DNA from: Plutella xylostella
Taxonomy: Eukaryota > Arthropoda > Insecta > Lepidoptera > Plutellidae
Assembly (NCBI RefSeq): GCF_932276165.1
Contig: NC_063993.1
Span: forward strand, 4,102,001-4,166,000
Length of the DNA stretch: 64,000 bases
Direction of reading: 5' to 3'
Of this stretch, positions 34,501 through 45,600 are shown piece by piece. The position numbers and the translations under genes were made by a program. The notes beneath the pieces are model-generated. The model searched no databases and was not told the DNA's origin. It saw only the letters and a program-made list of their open reading frames with translations. Every line of letters starts with the position of its first letter. The stretch's first letter is position 1.

Positions 34501-34790
34501 TGGTACTTTACTCGTGAGTAAAAAGTTACTCGACGTTGGCCGAATCCGCCCTAAATGTCAAAAGAAATCCAGACCACCACTAACTTCTTGTCGAGTTGGT
34601 GACTAACGCAAGAGTTTCACCTAGCTCCACTAAGGCTTGCTACCCAACACTAACCGAACTCTTCAACTCGCAGATATTCTTCGACGACAACATCGAGAGC
34701 TCGAGCGGCCACCTGTACGGGCTCGGCGCTCCGTTCCCCGTCGCCGTCAACAGCTTCACGGACAACGGGGAGAACGGCAACTCGTCGTGA
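31561..34790 (+). CDS. Pop2: CCR4-NOT deadenylase subunit (CAF1/CNOT7)
   Basis: Seven coding exons: 31561-31671, 31863-31972, 32340-32453, 32558-32676, 32921-33078, 33451-33591 and 34674-34790. All have GT-AG introns and matching phases, and they encode 289 aa (human CNOT7 is 285). The family is the DEDD 3'-5' exonuclease of the CCR4-NOT complex, which shortens mRNA poly(A) tails in the cytoplasm. Catalytic residues are visible: AMDTEFPG gives D48 and E50, SGYDFGY gives D169, and GSDSHLTGM gives D238. The spacing is that of human D40/E42/D161/D230 with a constant offset of 8. The C-terminus keeps GHLYGLG and then a short acidic/Asn tail. The last intron holds a MITE (33961-34107), and intron 5 holds a repeat fragment near 33340. 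The gene converges on Iswi. Confidence 0.97.
33961..34107. mobile_element. Tc1/mariner-type MITE in Pop2 intron 6
   Basis: A 147 bp element made mostly of two roughly 50 bp inverted arms. The left arm starts TAGTGCCACAAACTTATCTG and the right arm ends CAGATAAGTTTGTGGCACTA. Identity is close to complete to ATTGGTCCATA. It is flanked by TA at 33959-33960 and 34108-34109. TA duplication and size fit a Tc1/mariner-derived MITE. Confidence 0.88.
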
Positions 34791-36450
34791 TCGGCCGAGC
34801 CCGGCGCCCGCCTCACCGATTGAACCACCGTACCTGACTGACACGCCGCCTGCTACTTACCTACACCCCATTTGAAACTGTACAGAGGGTCGTGAAACTG
34901 AGGGCCAAGTGTGAGACGTTTGATAGACTAGCAGACGTGTTTTGTTTCTTCCGTTCGTGCAGTCATAGTTCGACGTTTGAAAGACTAGCGGAAGTCTTTT
35001 GTTTCTTCATCCGTGCAGTGATAGCTCGACTTTTCATACAACTCGATTCGTGATTTAAATCGCACTCGTCGCTTTGACTCCTGGATTGCGGCGAGTCCAT
35101 TAAAAACTCACACTTTGTCCTTAGAAAAAACGATTGCGCTCTTAATTTTTTTACGAAGTGCGCAAGGCGCTTTTGTGGCATTTTTAAAGAGGCAGGCAGG
35201 CGTCTTGGGACAGTGAACATTGCGGAAGTGTCAAGTGATACCAATCGATACATTAGTTTCGTGTTTTGCATCAATCACTCATTTTGAGTATTAAATTACA
35301 CTAGTGTTTGGTGCTTCATACAATTTACAATAAATAAGGACTATATCTATGTAAATATTATAAAAATGCAAGATTTTGTATCATTAGTAAAATCATGAAA
35401 TGAAAGTTACTAATCTAGATCTAAGCTGTCATTGTGATTATCTAGTTCATAAAGTTTCTTTTTAAATTACGGTTATGTAGCAATTTATAAATAATACCAA
35501 TATGTATCAATATTGTAGAATTTCATTGACATAAAATACAATACATTTTATGAAGCATCAAATACTGTGTAACTTCCTTGAATCTACGAAAGTGCAGTTG
35601 TTTAAGGTTTTATAATTATTATATTCTTAACAATGACTTATTTATAGTTTTCTTTCTTCTCATCAATCATTCAATATAATAATTGACTAGGTTATCTATT
35701 TAACACAGGTAGTAAATTTTAGAACAAGGTTTAAAAATAACAATCCAGATGTCGGATTAAAATTTATCTTTCTCGGTCCTTAAATCACATGTGATAAACA
35801 ATAGCTTAGCTGCTGTTGTAATTACATAAATATATAGTAGTAAAAAAAACAAGTCACTATAAGTAGATTTTGTATAGGATCATGATTAGTATTGATTAGG
35901 AAGCATGCATGCAGTGCAGTTAGATGCCAGGTGTAAAGTGTGCTTTACAAATATTGGTCACCTGTGAGGTGAGACATCCATATTCCAAATGTTCTCTAAT
36001 GGATGTTTTGCTCAAATGTTGTAATATAATAATTTTAAGGAATGTATCATGCATATTGCTATTACAGCCTATTGAACTTCATGCATTAATGTGAATATGG
36101 ATTAAATGTATTTTTTATTCGTAAAACCTACTGTTATTATTTTCTTAACCATATTTATGTAATGTCCCAATTTACTGTTGCCCCAGTTTAGGTAGGTATG
36201 TGATAAGAAAAAGTGAAAACTTTTGGCAACTAGGATTTATTGTAGGTAATAAAAGTTACACAGATTGGAATTTCTCATAATTATTCAGGTCCGATTCTGG
36301 TTAAAAATATCACTTTTAATTAGAAACACACTTTCAATCAGCATAATCAGAGGGCGGAGATTCAATCAGACTAAGAAATCATCGGACACACAACCAACAC
36401 AGAAAAGGAATGTCAACACTATTATCATTATCAAGATTAATAAATAAGTT
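34791..36450 (+). other. Pop2 3' UTR region
   Basis: No coding exon follows the Pop2 stop. AATAAA occurs at 35329-35334 and at 36439-36444, so a short and a long 3' UTR are possible. ORFs here (34963-35274 and 36265-36447) have no support. Confidence 0.5.
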
Positions 36451-36454
36451 TATT
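36439..36454. terminator. Overlapping bidirectional poly(A) signals
   Basis: AATAAATAAGTTTATT gives AATAAA on the plus strand (36439-36444) for Pop2, and AATAAA on the minus strand (from TTTATT at 36449-36454) for Iswi, whose stop codon is at 36602. The two convergent genes could both use this near-palindrome. Confidence 0.5.
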
Positions 36455-36601
36455 GTACTATGCCACCAAACTGAGTCCTCCTAGTCTCGTAAAAAAAACT
36501 TATAGCAAATTAAGTAGGCGTTGAGGGATCGGTTGGCCGTACTCGGTTGCACTATGAATACTAAACTTGTTCATCGTCATCAACCTGCCAGTTACGTTAT
36601 T

Positions 36602-39600
36602 TTACTTTTTCTTCTTTTTCTGTTTCTGTGCGGTGTCGGGCGTGTTGTCAGCCTTGCGCTTGCCCGCGCTTGCTCCCTTAGACGCATTTCCTCCGGGAGT
36701 GTTCTGGTTGGGGGCGCCGCTCTTTTTCTTCTTTTCCGCGCGCTCTTTCTCCTCCAACTCTTGGTTTTCTCTTTCTATAAGCGTGATCAGCGTGTTGCAT
36801 CTGAAATAATTTAGGATAAGTATAGGTTAAATCAAGACAGATATTTACTTATATATATTTTTTTTTATAATCGATTCAGAAAAACAAATCGACTTTTGAG
36901 GAGTAGGTAGGCTAGACTGGCTAGCTTAGAATTAAACAAATAACAACTTCAAGATCCGGTATACGCAGCGCTGATATGGATCTATCATCAGCTTATAAAA
37001 ATACGTGGCATCTTGTAAATGCACATTACACGTTGCTAGAGGAATATAGAGGCGGTAAATTTTGTTATAAGTTCACTAGTCGATAGTTCTCTGGATATTT
37101 CTAAAAGAAAATCTAGCGTTTTTTTTTAATTATCGGCTCTCCGAGTCCATATATGTAAGCCTCTAAACTTATATTTTCATAACTTATGACTGTATAAAGC
37201 CAAAATAAAAATAAATAAATAAAATAAAAATAAGTACCTCCGCTGCAGCTCGACGGCGGTGCGCGACTTAAGGAACCAGTCGAAGCGGAACTGCGGCGCG
37301 CCGTGCACGCTGGCGCGCAGCTCCTCGTACACGTTCTCCTTGTCGAAGCCCAGCTTGTGCAGCATGCATACTAGGAACCTGGGGGAGAGGGGGGGAATTA
37401 GGCGGCCTGTCCTCCAGAGCGGAAAGGGCTAGAGGAGCGGAGTGCGAGGTAAAACATCGACCAATGAAATTGCGTGAAAACTCCGCTCAAGCAATGTAAT
37501 TGGACGGTAGAGTCTGAAACGGTTCATCTGCGATTCATGTCTGAAGTTGGTTGGAACGTCATTCACTTATAGTTGCACTGATGGCAAGGCGTTAACACTA
37601 TGGGAATTCTTTTATAGCGTGTTACATTTTGTCGGCCCGTCTTGTAACTGGTACCCGATAACGACACTTATTACGTCAACTGTTAGAACAATTCATCCAA
37701 TCGTCCAGAGCCGAAGAAACCAAATTAATTTCAAGTCTCACAAATGAAATTCTCTGTGATATTATTTAGCAATTTATGCTAAAAGCTACTTTTAGCTTTC
37801 ACTTTAACTCAGCTTTTATTTAGGTATTGAGATACCCAACCAGTACCGTAACCTTTTTTAAATAATGCTTTCTCCAAAAGAACCATTAATAAAACTTAAT
37901 TAAAATAATCTGTACCTATTTTGCTTACTGAAGCACTCGAAGTAAAGTAGTACCTTTTTACCTAAGCCCCAAAAAGGTTCAGGTAACAAAGCACTTAGGC
38001 TTTACTTTGACGAGTTATTTAATCTCATAAATATTGCCATTACCTGTCCTCTTCTTCGACGTAATTCTTGCCCTTATTCGTGCCGTAGGAAATTCTGAGC
38101 TGATGGAAGGGCGCCCTGTATCTCGCCATCTTGGCGTCTAAAGCTTTCTTTATTGAGGCTCTTCTTTGTATTTTCGCTTCGCCGCGTTCGATTTGTCCCA
38201 TGATTCTGTCGATGTCCTGCAGCTCGTGGCATCGCTCCCAGAACACAGCCGAGTATTCCATGACCTCCTCTGGGGTCTTTCCCTCGACGTCTTTAGCGAT
38301 GTTCTCGATGTCGTCTCGGCCATACTTCTCGTTGGCTTTGATGAACTGGTTGAAATCTCGCTTTGTCCAGTTGGTGAATCCTAAAAACGAAAATCTTTTA
38401 ATGTTGTCGCGATATGTATTTCTAGGGACACAACCGGTTAAGTTATTAGAGTTACAAGCGCGATGCAAACGATTGAGGATAAATATATAATTGGTAGTAT
38501 GTTTACTAGTACTTATTTAAAAAACCTTCGTCGTACCTTGTGTCAAAAGGTTGTCCTTTTCAGCGAGCTCCTCCTCTGTGAGTGATTCGGCCTCGTCTAT
38601 CTTCCGCTGCTCTTCTCTTTGAATCTTCGCGGCGTCCGGCCCCAACTCGGGATTTCTTGGCACTTTGTATCTGTCGAAGACATTCATAAATTAATGCATT
38701 CATTTTTCACTTGAAAGATCTACCGACCTTAGGGCAGGAACAGTAGGCCTATCACAAGTGCTGTAATTTGTTGGCATTTTGTATGACATCTTGATCAGCG
38801 TCCATGTCGTGTCGGTAACGTTAGAAACTAATAAAACGTATAAAAATTCCAACGACTTTCCTATATGGTGATCGCACTACAGGTAACTTTATAACGACAA
38901 CGTTTCCGTTTTTCTGCCACTACAACACTGCCTGCTTCTTACGCATCCCTTGGGGATACACAAAACACTCTTCTCTGTCTGGCCAATCCTTCAACATGGT
39001 GACAAAACTTTGTCTACCTCTTGTGTTTGTTACGGACACAATAAGAATAATACAATTAAGCGGTCTTACCCAAGAGTCTTCCTGTAGTGGTAGATCTCCT
39101 GGTCCAACAGCTCGAACAGCCGCGGCGGGAAGAACTGGAAGTCCTGCACTATCGGCTGCTTGGGCGGTCGGGGAGCCTGCAACATAGGACCATAACTTTA
39201 GTGTGGATGAAATTTCATGAGTGAACTTCCCCTATGCCGAAAAACTTTCCGAAAACTCGAATCAACACAGTTATTTTATGTATCTCCTCAATCGAAATGC
39301 ATTGAATAGGTGCTTTATTTTACCGCAGCTGCATATCAATTTTTTTTCCTTGCGCTTGCTCTAGAGGCTATGCGACATGAACGAGCGCGATGCATGGTTT
39401 TTGTCTCGTATTGTTTTGCGGGTCTTGCGTCTCGTGCTAGGTATCCAGTAAATTCACCGTCTATCTACAGTGACACTTGATTACCTGTACTTTAGGCGCC
39501 TTCGGTTCTGACACTCGCAGCGCCTCGCGGAAGTACGCGTCGACGGCGTAGTTGGCCTTGCGCTCGCGCTTCGGCGGCTCGATCCAGCTGCCCAGCGGCA

Positions 39601-42600
39601 TCAGCTTCTGCTTCTCTCGATAGTCCTCGCCTGGGCGTGAACGAAATAGATTAGTTTTCCTAAGCGAAACAGATAGTTACCTACAATTATATTGCCGCAC
39701 TTCGCATTAGAAAAAGGTCGCCGGTAAAAGCTAGTATCCTACTAATATTATAAAGGCGAAAGTTTGTGAGTATGTGTGTTTGTATGTTTGTTACTTCTTC
39801 ACGTGAAAACGGCTGAACCGATTTTAATTAAATTTAGTATGGAGTTAGCTGACACTCTGGAACAGCAAGTTTTATTATAACTCTTAATAAGTATCGATTT
39901 CATGGGTAAATAAATGTAAGACAGCAAGACAAGTGTATCGGTGTTAGCATCAAAATAATTAAACCAGCCAATTAATTTTACAGCCCCATGACTATGTTTT
40001 AGTGGCAAGAGGCCCTTCAAATCGAGACGTCGTAAAAATATTTCAGAGTAACTTAGTGCGGCAGTGGAGAGTGAACAATTCGATGTAAGTATTTTAGAGT
40101 CAGTGAAATGCTAGATTACCTTCGAACTGGTAGACGGAGTCGGTGGTGGCGCCAGGCGTGTCCATGGAGAACGCTCGGAGCGACGACTCGCCCAGGCATT
40201 CCAACTTCTGTTTCAGTTCTTCTGTCTGTAAAAGAAGAAATGTTTTTTAATAGTTTCTAAATGAACTTATCTCCGAGAGAGTAAACGAGTGTAAAACCAC
40301 GAGGTGGCAGGCGGAAGTAGAAAAGTAGCCAGTAGTGGCTGAATTATTACGGTCTGATCATGATGAAGAAAAGTATAACGAATCAAAACAACGCACCTTA
40401 GTCTCTCCTTTAGCCAAAATCGTATCAATATCTTCGTCGGTAATCTCGGAATCCTTAGACGAGAACACGTGGTTGGCTCCGTGTCGGATCATGTTGAGCA
40501 TTTCATCCTTATTCAGTTGGTTCTTCTGGTCCACGAGGCGTCCTGATTGGATGACGAGCTTGTCGAGACGAAGCTTCACTTCTGCTCGCTCTACGATCTT
40601 TTCTTCTACCGTGTTGTCTGTGATCAGTCGGAATACGCGGACCTGTTGAATTTTTTTGCAATGAGTGAAAAGTGTAAAAAACGTAAACATATGTATAAAT
40701 ACTCTACTGTATGTTAATTATTGGTGTAATATTCTGTTCATCATATAGTCAACTAAGCATCCGGGATTGTATCTGGCTCAAAGAATCTATCTGGCTGTAC
40801 AGCGAGGTAATGCAGCTAGCTTTGAGCCAGGTACGATAAGAGGAGGTATATTTTACATAATTTAGTTTCTATTTTAATAAGGTAAAAAAAAGTTTTTGTG
40901 GTAGTAAGTTGACAGATTTAGGAAAAAACACAATCCCACGCACCTGTTTCTTCTGCCCAATCCTGTGTGCTCTATCCATGGCCTGCAGATCCATCTGCGG
41001 GTTCCAGTCGGAGTCGTATATAATGACCACGTCGGCCGAGGTGAGGTTGATGCCGAGCCCGCCGGCGCGTGTGGACAGCATGAAGATGAACTTCTCGCTG
41101 CCCTCCGCGTTGTACTCCTCGATCTGCCGGTTGCGGTCCTCGTGGGGGGTCTGGCCGTCCAGACGGCAGTACTAGAAATAGGAGTGAAGAGTGAGTTGGC
41201 ATACATTACAGTAAGTATAAATGTGAAATATGGTTTTATTATGGGAGCGGATGTGATAGAAATATGATGTATGCCAGTAAAGAAACAATAACAAAATGGC
41301 AGATGGATTGATGGGATCTATCCTTGTCTGATGAATGATCTCCTGACTGATGAAACAGCCATTTCCATATTGCATCGCATCGCAAGTGTTTCAGCAAACA
41401 TACAGAAATGATTAAATTACCCTGAGTCGGATTTGGAAGGTAAATAACAACAAGGCAAGGATAATGATAGCAATCAATAATAATGATAATAAATTCCATA
41501 CCTTGAACTGTCTCCAATGGCAGTAATCCTCCAGTATATCCAGCATCCTGGTCATCTGTGAGAAGATGAGCACTCTCGAGTCTTGCTCCTGCAGTTTAGG
41601 CAGCAGTTTGTCAAGTATGGCGAGTTTCCCGCAGTTATAGACGAGGTGCGAGTCGGTGGTGTAGGGCGGGCCGGGCTCCGCGCCGTCGAATAAGTACGGG
41701 TGGTTGCAACACTTGCGCAGCTGCATAAGAATGTTCTGGAGCCGCATCTTCTCGACTTTGCCGGCGCCGTTCACTGGAATTGACAATCATTCAATGTTAA
41801 TAACTTGTTTTTTTTGTAAAAATAAATAAATAGCAAAAACACAGTAATTAATTTCATAGCGATATTTTTTGTTTTAGGTAAGAATTTGGAGTATTGTTAA
41901 ATTACCTAAGAGAAAACTTTACTCACCAACATCAATGTCTTTCATGAGCACTTTTGTGTACCATTCCCTCTGCATCTTACTGAGACCCACATATACTTTA
42001 ACCTCCTTCTTGGGTTTCAATTTCTTTTCTACTTCAGCTTTAAGACGTCGAAGTAAGAAGGGTCTCAGAACCGCGTGCAATCTTGATACTAATTGGTTGT
42101 CTCCCAATGCCGCATTTGTGTTGAACCATGAGTCAAAGTCCTAGAATTAAAATTGAAAACAAACATTTAAAGCTAAATAGTTTTGTGTCAACATTATATT
42201 TACCAACAGTAAATGATGCAGATATTACTGTTAGTTGACTCCACTACTTTTTGCTAAATAAATAAATAAATAAATTTTTACTGAGCAATAAGCTTAGCCT
42301 AATACAATAAATAGATGTACACAACTTAAAATTAAATTACAAACTGACTTAGGACTAAGCACAGTACAAGTTTTAAGAGCGCTGGGGCCTGAACTAGGTG
42401 GTGGCCTGTATCTCAGGCACCAGCTCCCTCCCTGTTTAAAACAAATTTTATTGCTCCATTTTTAAACAAATATTAAGAAAATATATTATTAAACTAAACT
42501 AAGCATGCAACATGCAAAAGTGCTTGTAGTGCAGAAAATTGGAAATTGGTGGAATTTACTTAATTGTAACTAACAAGTTCTCTGATTGTTCATAATTGTA

Positions 42601-45600
42601 GGTGCTTAACACAACTTTAAGTTTAATCTTACATTCATTCATTAAAGGTTCAAAGCTCTCAGATGCTACAGACATGATATACAGATTAGATATCCTCAAA
42701 CACAATTAGGTATATAAAATCATAAACAGCTCAACTTACATCAGAACTGTTGAAGACATCAGGCAGCAAGAAGTTAAGCAGAGCCCAGAGCTCATGGAGG
42801 TTGTTCTGCAACGGTGTCCCGGTCAGGAGCAGTCTGTTCATACTCTTGAATTCTCTCAGCAGTTCTGACAGTTTTGACTTCTCATTCTTGATGCGGTGAG
42901 CCTCGTCTATGACCATGTACCTCCAGGTGAACTTCTTGAACACTGACCTCTCCCTTATTATCATTTCATAGGATGTAATGCAGACATCCCAGTTGCCTGG
43001 CATTAGCGTCTCACGGATGAATGTATTCTGTGAACATTGAGATAAAATTTGAGTTAAATTTTTAACTGTATATGTGTCGCAGGCATTTTGTAAGATCTCG
43101 CCGTTTACAAACGGCGTCGTCAGTTTACAAACGCTCGCTGTTTTGTAATTTGCCGAAGGCATATTGATAACTCGTTCAATCGTTCTGGTTTCGACGTTGA
43201 TTGCAGTTTTAGGGTGACCATGATAAAACACAGTCTGAACTTTGAATAAATGGAAAAATCGGACTTTATTTCAGGATGTCAAGTAAGACTTTTTACTTTT
43301 GTTTTCTAAAAAAGGTACCTAAGCAGGTACTACATAAGTTTAAATATTTAATAAAAAGATACATTTAGATAAAAAACGTAGTCATTTATGCAGAACAATA
43401 AAACTAGGGATTTCCAGATAAAAACAAACACTGGTGCCCGAATGCACTAAACAATTTATGAAGCTTCAATTTGATATCCTGCCTTGTGTCCTCCGTACTC
43501 CGGGATCTATGGATATCGTACTAGTTTTTAGGTGCGGGATAACCTCAAAAACTTTGACGTTTGTCTACGGCCTTTTTACTGCTCCTGCACTATAATAAAT
43601 GACTTTAAAGTCACAATTATTTGGTGAAAATGCTTCTACACTCGTAATATTTGCACTGTTTTGAGTATTTATTGACTCACAAAACCACTACTTGACGCCA
43701 TTTTTGTTGTTGTGATCAACAGCGCCGCGCGTGGTAAGAACCAGAACTAAGTTCTTCAATTTGCCGCGGCATTATGTAAACGGCGTATGGATTGGGTTGT
43801 TGAGTTAGATTAGGGGTTGGTTGAGTTTTGTTTCTTTGCAATATACTCTTCCACATGCTGTGTTTATTCCGACCACGCAGCATGGCGAAGCTGGGTTATG
43901 GACTGGTGATAGTCTCTGATTGTGAGGTCAGAACTGTCTAAAAAATACCAGAATTCCTTCTGCTGTGTCAGTGGCGGGACACAATTACCAACTAGCAGAA
44001 CCCGGCCAGTCCGCTCTATCCACGTCCGCGCCGTGCACCCTGGATACTGCTACAGCCGCACTTCGGTGCGACCGCCACCTAGTGCTGTAGTTGCCGAGGA
44101 TAGAAGGGCAAAGGGCGAGTATCCTGCGCCTTAAAACAGGATCTACTCACAGGGAAGGTTACCCGTACTAAACCGAGCCGGTCTTAAGGCTTTGAGGTGG
44201 CAGCCCCACCAATAGACTAGGGTACGACGGGCTGATAACTCATCTACCTGAAACAAAATTATCACAGAAACCGAAGACGAAGAAAAAAACCGGACCGCTA
44301 AAAAAACGACGACCTTTGGCATGAAAACGGACACCCGAATTGGATGCTGGAATGTTAGGACAATGCACAGAGATGGAAAACTTGAAGAAGTTCTTCGGGA
44401 GGCCAGACGGTTCAGTCTTGACATTCTCGGCATCAGCGAAGCTCGTTGGAATGGTTTTGGTGAAGAAACAGTGGGCGATGGCTATTCACTGCTATACTCT
44501 GGAAAACCAAATGAAGAGGATAAGCACGAATATGGAGTAGCCCTTCTCCTAAACAAGTCTGCAAAGCAGTGCCTTCTCAACTGGAAACCAATCAACGAGC
44601 GTATACTTACCGCGCGTTTCAAAACAAGAGCTAGAAATGTCTCCATTATACAATGCTACGCCCCAACAGAAGATACTGAGTGCGAAAAGAAAGACCAATT
44701 CTACCTGCAACTCGACGAGACCCTTCGCGAAATAAAGAGGAAAGACATTGTAGTACTGATGGGAGACTTAAATGCCAAAGTAGGGAGCCAGAATAGCAGC
44801 TTAGAAATGATCATGGGGAAACACGGTGTTGGAACCATGAATGACAATGGCGAGCGTTTCATTGAAACTTGCGGGATGCATGGCCTAGTCATCGGTGGAA
44901 CTTTGTTTCCTCATAAGGAGTGCCACAAGGTAACTTGGGTATCACCAGACGGACGCACACAGAACCAGATCGACCACATCACGATCAGCAAGACCTGGAG
45001 GAGCTCACTACTAGATGTACGGAACAAGAGAGGGGCTGACGTTGGCAGTGACCACCATCTAGTAGTGGGCAAAATCAGACTGAAGCTTGCCGCTGTTCAT
45101 AGAAGAGTTGAAACTCAACCCAGAAGATATGACGTAGCGAAACTTCAGGATGATGAGACCCGGGAACGATTCGGCGAAGCGGTGCGAGAAAATCTGAGGA
45201 ACCTCAACTTCGATGAGGAGGATTCTTTAGATGTTATGTGGGGCAAGGTCAAGGAGGGATATCTCGAAGCCGGACACAGTATTCTTGGCACCACAAGGAA
45301 AACTACCAAACCTTGGATCACAGCTGAAACATGGCAACTGATAGATGCGCGAAAAGAAGCCAAATCTCTGCTGCACGGGAACACGTCTGCGGCGCAGTAC
45401 AGGGACATGGAGAGAAAAGTGAAACGGGGAGTACGACGTGATAAAAGAAAGTGGGGAGATGACTTGGCCAGAAAAGCCGAAGATGCAGCGTACAAGGGAG
45501 ATACCCGTACACTCTACCAAGTCATAAAAGAAATCACGCGGAAACCACGAAAACCCTCTCGCCCTGTTAAAGACAAGACAGGAAAGCTACTGTGTGAGCC

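Noticed and set aside
41412..41517. Hydrophobic C-terminal extension of an Iswi exon ORF
   Set aside because: It reads beyond the donor at 41501 into an intron; the next exon continues the conserved helicase sequence.
42731..43231. 166-codon ORF extending Iswi exon 5 upstream
   Set aside because: Only 42740-43027 is exon. The N-terminal extension reads through the intron and the inverted arm of a transposon, and the acceptor at 43028 fits the phase of exon 4.
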